Of a stretch of DNA of 34,804 nucleotides, positions 1 through 7,779 are shown piece by piece. The stretch covers positions 1-34,804 of the forward strand of contig PWMF01000083.1 of NCBI GenBank assembly GCA_003559215.1, given 5' to 3'. Within the stretch, counting starts at the first letter, position 1. Each line of letters begins with the position of its first letter. The notes beneath the pieces were generated by a model that was not told the DNA's origin, did no database searches, and saw only the letters and a list, made by a program, of their open reading frames with translations. The stretch comes from Natrialbaceae archaeon. GTDB taxonomy: Archaea; Halobacteriota; Halobacteria; Halobacteriales; Natrialbaceae. The translations under genes were made by a program, and so were the position numbers.

Positions 1-810
1 ATCGATACTCGATTTCACGGGAAGAATACCTTGCGATGGCCGAATGCTGAGCGGTTGCCCCGTCGAGACCGATAGAACGGTTCCAATTCGGAATCAACGT
101 TTGTTGCACTCATCCTCTATATTCAGCAGGCTACTTTTGACAGCTACCGGAGGAATCGATTGCTGCGTCGTCACCTACTTGGCCTGTTCAGAGCAGATTG
201 GTACTGATCACAAGATTGCCTACTTAACCAACATCGGGCACAATAAAAGAGCCTTCGTTGGTTAACTAAACAGGTAGAAGATCGGAGAGAGAACGATGAT
301 CCAGATGCTACGGAGTTGTGCGAGAAAGTGGCTGTTGCTTGAGCGGCGGCCCTGTCTGAACGGCCTGATTGTCCTCAATATATTCTGTCGCTGTGAGTGC
401 AGCGGCTAATTGCATCCATGGGCCGACTATCGGATGCTCGAGTAACCGTCGCAAGTTCAGGATGTGGATTTCTACAAACCACTAGAATGCATACAAGTTA
501 TGTGACAACAGCGGTTGAAACTAGTGATATATCCATTTAGAACGTTATTGGAGTGGAAAAATCAGTCATTACACGTGAAAATTGAGTGAAAACAATATAG
601 TACAAGGTATCTCATCAGTGTGAGTCCGCAGATCGCCTATCAAGGACCCAGACACGTGAAAGACTTCGGGACGGACAGACCATCAACCCACGAATGTTGG
701 CCAGTTCGTCCACAGAGTATGGTGATGAACCGGTAGTAGCCTCAACTTGATCGATCGCTCGGTACGGTCTTCAAGTCGACGAATCAGCCGGACCTATGTG
801 CTGAATCGGC
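1..810. other. Gene-poor left flank
   Basis: About 800 nt with visibly lower GC than the rest and no reading frame that looks like a haloarchaeal protein. The longest frame (44-265, plus) has a composition unlike the acidic neighbours and no recognisable motif. A 37-codon frame at 295-408 is likewise unsupported. It may be decayed mobile-element sequence, but I see no terminal repeats or transposase motifs. Confidence 0.5.
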
Positions 811-2163
811 TTACAGATCAAGTTTCCCTACGAGTACCTTTGCGGCGGTGAGAATTGGATCCCAGACAGGACTGAACGGGGGCGCGTACGCAAGATCAAG
901 ATTCTGGAGTTCGGAGACGGTTAGCCCGGTAGTCAGGGCGGTTACAACCGTGTCGATTCGCTTTGTACCCTCATGGCCGACGAGGCTCGCACCCAGCACA
1001 CGCTCGCTCTCCCGATCGGCAACCAGCGTCACGGTGAGGTCGGTCGCACCGGGATAGTAGTGTGGCCGCGTCGGCGCTTCGATCGTAACGTGAACTGGGT
1101 CGAACCCAGCCTCACGGGCTCGCTCCGGATCAATTATTCCGGTGCGTGCCGCACCGAGGTCGAACGCTTTGACGATTGCGGTGCCGGCCGTTTCGCCGGT
1201 CGGTGTCGGGTCGTCGGAGACCGTCGACCCGATCGCTCGGCCGGCCCGGTTTGCAGTCAGCGCTAACGGGACGTGATCGGGTTCGCCGGTCACGGCATTC
1301 ATCGCTTCAGCGCAGTCGCCAGCGGCGTAGACGTCCGCAACGTTGGTGCGGCCGTACTCGTCGGTTGCGATCGCACCCGTCGGACCGAGCTCGACCCCGG
1401 CTTCTTCCGCGAGTTCGACGTTCGGCGCGACGCCGACACCGACGATGACGAGATCCGCCGGCACCGCCCCCTCGTCCGCGAGTTCGACCGACTCAACCGC
1501 GTCGCCCCCGGCGAATCCCTCGACGGCTGTCTCGAGGTGCAGGTCGACGCCCTGGTTGCGGAGGTGGTCCTCGACGACGCGGGCCGTCTCCTCGCCGAAC
1601 GGCTGGAGGATGTGCGGGAGCATCTCGAAGATGGAAACGTCGACGCCGCGTTCGACGAGCGCCTCGGCCATCTCGACGCCGACGTAGCCGCCGCCGACGA
1701 TCGTCGCCGTCTCCGGATCGACCGCGGTCACATAGTCCTCGATCGCGTCCGCTTCGTCCATGCTCCGGAGGGTGAACACACCCTCGAGATCGATCCCGTC
1801 GAACGGCGGTTCGATCGCACGAGCGCCAGTCGCGAGCAGAAGATCGCCGTAGGGCTGATCGAACCGTTCACCGTTCGCCTCGACGGTGACGGTCTTCGCC
1901 TGAGGATCGATTGCGACGACCTCGTGGCCCGTTCGGAGGTCGACGTCGCGCTCCTGGCGGAACTCCTCGGGCGTCACGGCGACGAGATCCTCGAAGTTCT
2001 CGACAGTGCCTTTCACGTAGTAGGGCATCCCGCAGGCCGCATACGAGACCCACTCGCCCTTCTCGAAGACGATCACGTCCCGGTCTGGACCCTCACGCTT
2101 TGCCTTGCTCGCGGCGCTCATTCCGGCCGCGTCTCCGCCAACGATGACGAACGGTGCTGTCAT
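811..2163 (-). CDS. CoA-disulfide reductase-like FAD/NAD(P)H oxidoreductase
   Basis: Flavoprotein of the CoA-disulfide reductase / NADH oxidase / persulfide reductase family, 450 residues, the usual length. The N-terminal Rossmann motif is GGDAAG at residues 9-14. The single active-site cysteine is Cys44 in SYAACGMPYY, the CoADR signature. A second dinucleotide-binding motif (GGGYVG) sits mid-protein and the FAD-binding motif near VYAAGDCAEA follows; a C-terminal dimerisation domain closes the protein. Such enzymes reduce CoA or other low-molecular-weight persulfides and disulfides in the cytoplasm. The ATG at 2163 is preferred over upstream in-frame codons because the fold begins at once with MTAPFVIVGG, and a TATA-like ACTTTATG at 2187-2194 predicts a leaderless start there. 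It lies downstream of, and co-oriented with, tusA, dsrE2 and HalOD1, so a role in sulfane-sulfur reduction is likely. The physiological substrate cannot be read from sequence. Confidence 0.88.
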   Translation of the reverse strand: MTAPFVIVGGDAAGMSAASKAKREGPDRDVIVFEKGEWVSYAACGMPYYVKGTVENFEDLVAVTPEEFRQERDVDLRTGHEVVAIDPQAKTVTVEANGERFDQPYGDLLLATGARAIEPPFDGIDLEGVFTLRSMDEADAIEDYVTAVDPETATIVGGGYVGVEMAEALVERGVDVSIFEMLPHILQPFGEETARVVEDHLRNQGVDLHLETAVEGFAGGDAVESVELADEGAVPADLVIVGVGVAPNVELAEEAGVELGPTGAIATDEYGRTNVADVYAAGDCAEAMNAVTGEPDHVPLALTANRAGRAIGSTVSDDPTPTGETAGTAIVKAFDLGAARTGIIDPERAREAGFDPVHVTIEAPTRPHYYPGATDLTVTLVADRESERVLGASLVGHEGTKRIDTVVTALTTGLTVSELQNLDLAYAPPFSPVWDPILTAAKVLVGKLDL

Positions 2164-2186
2164 AGGCGACGGTACGACCGCGAGCA

Positions 2187-2219
2187 CATAAAGTATTTCG
2201 TGGATCACCCAATATTGGG
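2187..2219 (-). promoter_or_regulatory. Promoter of the CoADR-like gene with a perfect palindrome
   Basis: CCCAATATTGGG (2208-2219) is a perfect 12-bp palindrome. It lies just upstream of a TATA-like ACTTTATG (2187-2194, minus), which is about 25 nt before the ATG at 2163. The arrangement resembles the TATTG-type sites elsewhere in this window, though the half-sites differ. Confidence 0.5.
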
Positions 2220-2335
2220 AACTGCCAGCTAGAGCTACCGAACGGCGGCCTCGATCGGCGGTTCGGTCCGTTGGCGGGCCGGGGGCTCTCGATCCGGGTC
2301 ACTCGCGTTCGACCGCGAAAAACTCGCCAGATTCG

Positions 2336-2599
2336 TTACTCGAGGGTGACGCGGCCGTCCGGGCGGATCGTCACATCGTACCCGCAGTAGCGAAACGAGA
2401 CGCTGCCGCGGCGGATGGCGTCGTCGCGTCCGGTCGGTTCGAACAGCCGATCGAGCGCGCTTGCGTCCACGACGTCGCCAAGCGGGGGTTTCAGTTCGGC
2501 TGGGTCGGCCCCCTCCGCCTCGGCGATCCGTTCGACGACGCGCAGGCTCGGTTTCGTCTTCGGTTCCGGCGGGTCGTCGTACGGTTCGGATTCGATCAT
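2336..2599 (-). CDS. Stand-alone HalOD1 output-domain protein
   Basis: An 87-residue acidic protein matching the haloarchaeal HalOD1 output domain. It has the helical LRVVERIAEAEGADPAEL segment, the PPLGDVVDASALDRLF segment and the C-terminal beta hairpin SVSFRYCGYDVTIRPDGRVTL. HalOD1 is usually found fused to response regulators or alone, and its biochemical role is not established. It starts 3 nt after the DsrE2-like gene ends, so it is very probably co-transcribed with tusA and dsrE2. There is one cysteine, in the final hairpin. I see no catalytic residues. Confidence 0.8.
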   Translation of the reverse strand: MIESEPYDDPPEPKTKPSLRVVERIAEAEGADPAELKPPLGDVVDASALDRLFEPTGRDDAIRRGSVSFRYCGYDVTIRPDGRVTLE

Positions 2600-2602
2600 G
2601 CG

Positions 2603-3184
2603 TCAAACCAGTAGCTGGACATCGGAATCGGCCATGTGCTGGAGTGCGGTCGCCGCGCCGACGCCGGTCGTCACGCCGTCGTAGAAGTCGTCCTCGTCGT
2701 ACTCCATCAACTCGATCGTCATCTGGCAGGCCTGCAGGTCGACGCCCTGGTCGAGCGAGAGTTCGATCAGTTCCTCGATCGTGGCCGTGCCGTTCTCGTC
2801 GATCTTCTTCTGCATCATCTTCGTCGCCATCGCGTCCATGCCGGGGACCGCGGCGAGCGCGTTCGGCAACGGCATGTTCGGGTTGCCGACGGCGGAGAGC
2901 TTGAGATTCCTCGACTTCTCCTCGTGGAGGATGTCGAGCCCCCAGAACGTGTGGAAGACGACGACGTCCCAGCCGAAGGCGGCCGCAGTGCTCGCGAGGA
3001 TCAGCGGCGGGTACGCCATGTCGAAGCTACCCTGGGTCGCGATGATCGTCATCTTCTGCTGGTCGTCGCCCGCGTCGACGTCGGCGATCGACTCCTCGAG
3101 TTCGCCGACGCGCTCGCGCAGCGCCTGCAGTTCGGCGGCGTCGAACTCGTCGTCGATCGGTGCGGAAGGGTTGTCCGTACTCAT
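2603..3184 (-). CDS. DsrE/DsrF/DrsH-like (DsrE2-type) sulfur-carrier protein
   Basis: A 193-residue protein. An acidic, probably coiled N-terminal segment (residues about 17-36) is followed by a DsrE-like fold starting at KMTIIATQGSFDMAYPPLIL. The only cysteine is Cys153 in DLQACQMT, the conserved position that carries persulfide in DsrE2 proteins. The family passes sulfane sulfur between TusA and other carriers in sulfur-oxidising prokaryotes and is often membrane-associated; this one shows no clear transmembrane segment apart from a hydrophobic stretch near residues 55-80. It begins 1 nt after tusA ends, so the two are almost certainly one operon. A role in cytoplasmic sulfur relay is inferred from family and context. 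Confidence 0.87.
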   Translation of the reverse strand: MSTDNPSAPIDDEFDAAELQALRERVGELEESIADVDAGDDQQKMTIIATQGSFDMAYPPLILASTAAAFGWDVVVFHTFWGLDILHEEKSRNLKLSAVGNPNMPLPNALAAVPGMDAMATKMMQKKIDENGTATIEELIELSLDQGVDLQACQMTIELMEYDEDDFYDGVTTGVGAATALQHMADSDVQLLV

Positions 3185-3185
3185 C

Positions 3186-3431
3186 TTACGCGGTCTTCTC
3201 GACGTAGTGGACGTAGCGGTCGCCGTCCTCGACTTGGTCGAGGAGTTCGACGCCGTCGGTCCCCTCGGCCCAGCCCTCGATGTCGCTCATGCTCCCCGAG
3301 TCGGTCGCGACGACTTCGAGGACGTCGCCGGCCTCGAGGTCGTCGATGGCCTGCTTGGTCTTGACGACGGGCATCGGGCAGGACTGTCCTTTCACGTCGA
3401 GCGTCTCCGTGGTGTCGTATTGCGAACTCAT
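3186..3431 (-). CDS. TusA-family sulfurtransferase
   Basis: An 81-residue TusA/SirA/YedF-type protein. The family signature CPMPVVKTKQAI places the persulfide-forming cysteine at Cys18, followed by the conserved two-layer alpha/beta fold and a C-terminal strand. TusA proteins carry sulfane sulfur for tRNA thiolation, molybdopterin synthesis or dissimilatory sulfur metabolism. The downstream DsrE2-like gene, 1 nt away, and the divergent rhodanese/MBL gene favour the last role. The ATG at 3431 is chosen because the recognised domain starts a few residues later; an in-frame ATG 12 codons upstream would begin inside the promoter region and near the palindrome at 3458-3469. Confidence 0.88.
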   Translation of the reverse strand: MSSQYDTTETLDVKGQSCPMPVVKTKQAIDDLEAGDVLEVVATDSGSMSDIEGWAEGTDGVELLDQVEDGDRYVHYVEKTA

Positions 3432-3457
3432 GTGTTCCCTTTGCTCTGTATTGGAGC

Positions 3458-3488
3458 TATCGTACAATATTGGGCCTTGGTATAAAAG
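3458..3488. promoter_or_regulatory. Palindromic operator TATCGTACAATA with adjacent TATA box in front of tusA
   Basis: Positions 3458-3469 read TATCGTACAATA. On the minus strand this is TATTGTACGATA, identical to the 12-mer at 27695-27706 before an HTH regulator gene. A TATA element, TATAAAA at 3481-3487, can be read either way. For tusA (minus) it would put transcription start inside the palindrome, suggesting repression. For a plus-strand transcript the palindrome would lie just upstream of the TATA box. Confidence 0.6.
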
Positions 3489-3608
3489 GATGTCGATTAT
3501 TGTGCCCTATACGAACAGCCGCCATTCGATGGGAACGCACACATTCACGACTACTGATCTCGTATCTATGATTTAGGGACCTTCGACCGCGTGTAGCTCC
3601 GGCCACCA

Positions 3609-3650
3609 TATTGTGTGGTTTAGGAAATACTATGCAAACTCTTATGTGCG
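3609..3650 (+). promoter_or_regulatory. Promoter of the rhodanese/MBL operon
   Basis: The sequence before this gene contains ATATTGTG (3608-3615), then TATGCAAACT and the TATA-like CTTATG (3641-3646). The GCAAACT/CTTATG pair resembles the CACAAA/CTTATG arrangement in front of the HTH gene at 27746. The upstream palindrome is degenerate here. Confidence 0.4.
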
Positions 3651-3677
3651 AGCGGTCTATACTGGAAGGTGTACGAC

Positions 3678-4871
3678 ATGGACGACATGGACTTTCCAAC
3701 GCCGGACGTCGAGATCGAATCGGTGACGCCGGACGAGCTGAAAGCACGCATCGACGCGGGAGAGGTGGTCACGCTCCTCGACGCGCGAATGGAATCGGAC
3801 TACGAGGAGTGGCATATCGACGGCGAGAACGTCGAGTCGATCAACGTCCCCTACTTCGAATTCCTCGAGGACGACATCGACGCCCACGTCCTCCAGAAGA
3901 TCCCCGAGGACCGCGAGGTCACCGTCCTCTGTGCGAAAGGGGGCGCAAGCGAGTACGTCGCGGGCACGCTGAAAGAACGCGGCTACGACGTGAACCACCT
4001 CGAAGAGGGGATGAACGGGTGGGCGCGCATCTACGAGGCCGTCGAGGTCGAGCGCTACGACGGCGCGGGGACGCTCCTGCAGTACCAGCGTCCCTCCTCG
4101 GGCTGTCTTGGCTACCTCGTCTACGACGACGGCGAGGCAGCCGTGATCGACCCGCTGCGGGCGTTCACCGATCGCTACCTCACCGACGCCGACGAACTCG
4201 GCGTCGACCTGCAGTACGCGATCGACACGCACATTCACGCGGACCACATCTCGGGCGTCCGCGCGCTCGACGCGGTCGGCGTCGAGGGCGTCATCCCCGA
4301 CGCGTCCGTCGACCGCGGCGTCACCTATGCCAACGAGATGACCCTCGCCGAGGACGGCGACGAGTTCCAGGTCGGCGACGCAACGATCGAGACGGTCTAC
4401 ACGCCCGGACACACCTCCGGGATGACCTCGTATCTGATCAATGATGAGTTGCTTGCGACGGGTGACGGTCTCTTCGTCGAGAGCGTCGCCCGCCCCGACC
4501 TCGAAGAGGGTGATGACGGCGCGCCCGAGGCAGCCAGTCAGCTCTACGAGTCGCTGCAGGAGCGCGTGCTGACCCTGCCCGGCGAGACGCTGATCGGCGG
4601 CGCTCACTTCAGCGACGCCGCCGAACCCGCCGAGGACGGAACCTACACGGCACCGATCGGCCAGCTTACCGAGGAGATGGACGCCCTGACGATGGACGAA
4701 GACGCGTTCGTCGAGTTGATCCTCTCGGACATGCCACCCCGGCCGGCCAACTACGAGGACATCATCCCGACGAACCTCGGCCAGCAGGAGGCCGACGACG
4801 ACGAGGCGTTCGAACTCGAGCTCGGCCCGAACAACTGCGCCGCCAGCCAGGAATCCCTGGCCGGTGACTAA
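3678..4871 (+). CDS. Rhodanese / metallo-beta-lactamase fusion, persulfide dioxygenase-type
   Basis: A 397-residue two-domain cytoplasmic protein. Residues about 12-125 form a rhodanese domain with catalytic Cys85 in CAKGGAS. From about residue 128 a metallo-beta-lactamase fold follows, with the metal motif THIHADH (His185, His187, Asp189, His190), the later ligand in YTPGHTSG, and GAHFSD. Rhodanese-MBL proteins are related to ETHE1-type persulfide dioxygenases, which oxidise glutathione-like persulfides to sulfite, and to CstB-like enzymes that make thiosulfate. Domain order is rhodanese first, unlike CstB-type proteins. A GGAAGGTG Shine-Dalgarno-like stretch (3663-3670) favours the ATG at 3678 over the GTG at 3669. 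It heads a plus-strand run with two YeeE-like genes and a PiT permease and is divergent from tusA. Confidence 0.87.
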   Translation: MDDMDFPTPDVEIESVTPDELKARIDAGEVVTLLDARMESDYEEWHIDGENVESINVPYFEFLEDDIDAHVLQKIPEDREVTVLCAKGGASEYVAGTLKERGYDVNHLEEGMNGWARIYEAVEVERYDGAGTLLQYQRPSSGCLGYLVYDDGEAAVIDPLRAFTDRYLTDADELGVDLQYAIDTHIHADHISGVRALDAVGVEGVIPDASVDRGVTYANEMTLAEDGDEFQVGDATIETVYTPGHTSGMTSYLINDELLATGDGLFVESVARPDLEEGDDGAPEAASQLYESLQERVLTLPGETLIGGAHFSDAAEPAEDGTYTAPIGQLTEEMDALTMDEDAFVELILSDMPPRPANYEDIIPTNLGQQEADDDEAFELELGPNNCAASQESLAGD

Positions 4872-4891
4872 CTCCCCACTTTACCAGCCGA

Positions 4892-5449
4892 ATGGTATCT
4901 GAACTCTTCGCACCCGCGCTGTACGAGACGCTGTTCCCCGTCGGCATCAGTCGGTACGCCGTCGGAGGGGTGCTCGTCGGCCTCGGGGCTGTCGTCATCT
5001 ACATCGGCACCGGCATTCCAGCCGGCGCGAGCACGTTCCTCGAGTCGACGTTGAGCTACGTCTCGGATCAGTCGCGGTTCCAGCAGTACCTCGGTTCGCG
5101 CGACTGGCGCGTCGTCTTCACGCTCGGGATCATCGCCGGCGCGTTCGTCTACGCGCTGATATTCCAGTCCGGGCTGGTCTCGAGCGGGCTCTACGAGCCG
5201 GGGACGACCGGTCAGCTGTATGACATCGGCGGGTTCTCGCTCTGGCTGACGGATGTCCAACCGTGGCGGCTGTTCCTCGGCGGGATCCTCGTCGGGATCG
5301 GCACCCGGATCGGCAAGGGCTGCACGTCGGGCCACGGGGTCTGTGGTGTCGGCTCGGCCTCGAAGACGTCGATCGTCGGCGTGATTACGTTCCTAATCGT
5401 GGCGATTGGGACGGCCCAGGTCGTGATGGCACTGGGGGTGACACCATAG
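4892..5449 (+). CDS. YeeE/YedE-family sulfur transporter, first half
   Basis: A 185-residue integral membrane protein of the YeeE/YedE (DUF395) family, which imports thiosulfate or related sulfur species. Hydrophobic segments lie near residues 22-45, 74-93, 127-140 and 160-182. The signature GKGCTSGHGVCG gives Cys144 and Cys151, equivalent to the conserved cysteines lining the YeeE path. It follows the rhodanese/MBL gene by 20 nt and precedes the next YeeE-like gene by 1 nt. In bacteria one long YeeE chain holds both halves; here two short proteins probably assemble together. Confidence 0.87.
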   Translation: MVSELFAPALYETLFPVGISRYAVGGVLVGLGAVVIYIGTGIPAGASTFLESTLSYVSDQSRFQQYLGSRDWRVVFTLGIIAGAFVYALIFQSGLVSSGLYEPGTTGQLYDIGGFSLWLTDVQPWRLFLGGILVGIGTRIGKGCTSGHGVCGVGSASKTSIVGVITFLIVAIGTAQVVMALGVTP

Positions 5450-5450
5450 T

Positions 5451-5912
5451 ATGAGTCAGCAAAGACACCCCCTGTTCATGCCGCTGATCTTCGTCGGCGG
5501 CCTGATCTTCGGCTTCGGCCTCGGCTTCAGCCACATGGCCCGTCCCGAGATCGTGCTGAACTTCCTGCAGTTTGAGGACTTCGGTCTGCTGTTCGTGATG
5601 TTCGGCGCGGCGATCGTCTCCGGGATCGCGTTCGCCGTGATGCCCCGCATCAGCGATCGCGCTCCGCTGACCGGCCGGCCGTACGGCCGTCGACTGAAGT
5701 CGTTCGACCGAAACGTCCTCGTCGGCGGTGCGATCTTCGGCGTCGGCTGGGGCCTGTCGGGGATCTGTCCCGGCGCGGCCTACGCCAGCCTCGGCGTCGG
5801 CAACGTCACGATCCTGTGGGCGCTGGCCGGCATGTTCGTTGGTGCGTACCTCCAAGGCTACTGGCGGAGCCAGCGCGCCGCGTCGGAGACGGCGGCCGCA
5901 GGGGCTGACTAA
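5451..5912 (+). CDS. YeeE/YedE-family (DUF6691-type) sulfur transporter, second half
   Basis: A 153-residue membrane protein with about four hydrophobic segments (near 9-28, 43-64, 88-108 and 113-135). It has the conserved SHMARPEIVLNFLQ stretch and the GWGLSGICPGAA signature with Cys106, the second half-repeat cysteine motif of YeeE proteins. The start ATG is 1 nt after the stop of the preceding YeeE-like gene, so translation is probably coupled and the products likely form one complex. Substrate (thiosulfate, sulfide or persulfide) is inferred from the family and from the flanking persulfide dioxygenase-type and TusA genes. Confidence 0.86.
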   Translation: MSQQRHPLFMPLIFVGGLIFGFGLGFSHMARPEIVLNFLQFEDFGLLFVMFGAAIVSGIAFAVMPRISDRAPLTGRPYGRRLKSFDRNVLVGGAIFGVGWGLSGICPGAAYASLGVGNVTILWALAGMFVGAYLQGYWRSQRAASETAAAGAD

Positions 5913-5936
5913 CACTTTTACACGTTTCGACCATCG

Positions 5937-7106
5937 ATGGAACTCGCAACGATACTCCTGTTTGTCCTCGCCGCGCTCTCGAGTCTGTTCATGGCCTGGG
6001 TCATCGGTGCCGGCTCGAGCGGTGCGACGCCTTTTGCTCCGGCCGTCGGCGCGAACGCGATCGGGACGATGCGAGCGGCGTTTCTGGTCGGCATCCTCGG
6101 GTTCGCCGGCGCGGTGACCCAGGGAGCGAGCGTCTCCGAGGCTGTCGGAGAGGATCTCGTTGTCGGCATCTCGTTGCCAGTCACGGGCGTCATCGTCGTC
6201 CTCCTGATCGGGGCGGGGTTGATGGCGATCGGAATCTCCACCGGCTACCCGATCGCGACGGCGTTTACGGTCACGGGCGCAGTCATCGGCGTCGGCTTCG
6301 CTCTTGGCGGCGATCCGGCCTGGGAGAAGTACTCCGAAATCGGTGCCATGTGGGTTCTGACGCCGTTCGTCGGTGGCGGACTCGCGTACGCCATCGCCAG
6401 CGTGCTCCCCAGACCGGACGTTCCGGAACGGATCAGTGTCGCGTTGCTGGCCGGTCTCGTCGGAGTCGTCGTCGCGAACCTCGAATTCGTCGTTTTCGAG
6501 GGTGTCGGCGGCACGCTCGCAGCTGCCGGTGCCACGATCCTCCCGCTCGGTGTCGTTGCCGTAGTCGTCGTTTCGTTCGGTGCCGGAACGATCGCGGCAC
6601 TCCTCGTGTACTGGGATGTCAGACGGGACGAGCCGGGTGGGCTGCGTCGATTTCTCCTCCTTCTCGGCGGTCTTGTCGCCTTCTCCGCGGGCGCAAGTCA
6701 GGTCGGTCTCGCCGTCGGACCGCTGTTCCCGCTGATCGACGACGTCTCGACCGTTTCGTCGATCGCAGTGTTGCTCGGCGGCGGGCTCGGGATTCTCGTG
6801 GGCTCGTGGACCGGAGCGCCACGGATGATCAAGGCGGTCTCGCAGGAGTACGCGTCGCTGGGACCGCGTCGCTCGATTGCGACGCTGGTCCCGTCGTTTC
6901 TCATCGCCCAGACGGCGGTCCTGCTCGGCGTTCCGATCTCGTTTAACGAGATTATCGTCAGCGCCGTCGTCGGCGCCGGGATCGCCGTTGGCGGAACGGG
7001 TGGGATCAGTCCTCGAAAACTCGGGATTACCGTACTGGCCTGGATCGGGTCGTTCGTCGTCGCATTCGCACTCGGTTACGGCGCGATGGCTGTTGTTCGT
7101 CTGTAA
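5937..7106 (+). CDS. PiT-family inorganic anion permease
   Basis: A 389-residue polytopic membrane protein of the inorganic phosphate transporter (PiT) family. The N-terminal repeat has SGATPFAPAVGANAIGT, equivalent to the GANDVANA region of PiT proteins, and a second copy-like region near residue 330 (ISFNEIIVSAVVGAGIAVGG). PiT members carry phosphate, but Bacillus CysP shows that the fold can carry sulfate. The gene lies 24 nt after the second YeeE-like gene in what looks like one operon, so sulfate, sulfite or thiosulfate transport is plausible here; that is inference. The canonical Asp of GANDVAN is absent in the first repeat. Confidence 0.78.
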   Translation: MELATILLFVLAALSSLFMAWVIGAGSSGATPFAPAVGANAIGTMRAAFLVGILGFAGAVTQGASVSEAVGEDLVVGISLPVTGVIVVLLIGAGLMAIGISTGYPIATAFTVTGAVIGVGFALGGDPAWEKYSEIGAMWVLTPFVGGGLAYAIASVLPRPDVPERISVALLAGLVGVVVANLEFVVFEGVGGTLAAAGATILPLGVVAVVVVSFGAGTIAALLVYWDVRRDEPGGLRRFLLLLGGLVAFSAGASQVGLAVGPLFPLIDDVSTVSSIAVLLGGGLGILVGSWTGAPRMIKAVSQEYASLGPRRSIATLVPSFLIAQTAVLLGVPISFNEIIVSAVVGAGIAVGGTGGISPRKLGITVLAWIGSFVVAFALGYGAMAVVRL

Positions 7107-7127
7107 CTCGGCTCCAGCAACGAAAAT

Positions 7128-7565
7128 CTAGCTGTGCTGTTCAATCAGCCCCTCGAGCGTCCCCTGATCCTGAACGCCGACCAGCCGCTCGACGGGTTCC
7201 CCGTCAGCGTAGAGGACGAGCGTCGGGACGCCACGGGCGCCGAGTTGCTGGGCCAGCTGCTGGTGGGAATCGACATCGACTTTCGCGACCGCCGCGTCGG
7301 TCGTTTCAGCCAGCGCCTCGATGGTCGGTTCGAGCATCTGGCAGGGACCACACCAGTCGGCGTAACAGTCGACGAGGACGACGTCGTGCTCGCTGACGAC
7401 CTCGTCGAGATGAGCCTGGCCGTCGATCGCGATGGGTTCGGACGGCGCTTGGGCGGTGGTGCCTGCGTTTTCACCCAGTTCGCCGCCGTTCTCGAGGCGC
7501 TGCTGAAGTTCCTGTTTCTTCTGCTCGCGGATTCGGTCTCGTTCTTCATCGAGTGAGTCGCTCAT
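7128..7565 (-). CDS. Thioredoxin with charged N-terminal extension
   Basis: A 145-residue protein. Residues 1-50 are a highly charged, probably helical extension (EERDRIREQKKQELQQRLE). A thioredoxin fold follows with WCGPC (Cys72, Cys75) and the cis-proline in GVPTLVLY. An additional Cys67 sits in [11 protein letters not shown]. Classical archaeal thioredoxins are about 110 residues, so the extension is notable. It converges with the PiT gene and diverges from the P-type ATPase. A TATA-like AATTTAAG (7591-7598, minus) about 27 nt before the ATG supports a leaderless start at 7565. Confidence 0.9.
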   Translation of the reverse strand: MSDSLDEERDRIREQKKQELQQRLENGGELGENAGTTAQAPSEPIAIDGQAHLDEVVSEHDVVLVDCYADWCGPCQMLEPTIEALAETTDAAVAKVDVDSHQQLAQQLGARGVPTLVLYADGEPVERLVGVQDQGTLEGLIEQHS

Positions 7566-7590
7566 TGCGCCCCCCTACGGACCCGTCGAG

Positions 7591-7617
7591 CTTAAATTGT
7601 GTGGAATGAACAACACT
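7591..7617 (-). promoter_or_regulatory. Promoter of the extended thioredoxin gene
   Basis: On the minus strand TGTTGTTCATTC (7605-7616) is followed by CACACAATTTAAG (7591-7603), which contains the TATA-like element. The CACAA-then-TATA layout is shared with other redox genes in this window; the upstream palindrome is weak here. Confidence 0.4.
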
Positions 7618-7779
7618 CTATCGCCGGAGCCGCGACTCGCCCTGATGATGGACAACAGCGCCGGCCACGGACGGTCTGCGACAGCAGCCCGTCGAATTGC
7701 ACACGTCCTCATCTCGGGCAAATTCCCACTTCCGTCAACCCACGTGAACGCTTATCCACGACGGCCTTCAACAGTCCGT

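Noticed and set aside
44..265. 73-codon plus frame in the left flank
   Set aside because: Non-acidic composition, no motif and no promoter; probably chance.
1273..2232. Long plus-strand frame opposite the CoADR-like gene
   Set aside because: It is a GC-rich shadow of the minus-strand flavoprotein, with no domain and an Arg-rich composition.
3657..4607. Long minus-strand frame opposite the rhodanese/MBL gene
   Set aside because: Antisense shadow; the plus strand has all catalytic motifs of a known two-domain protein.
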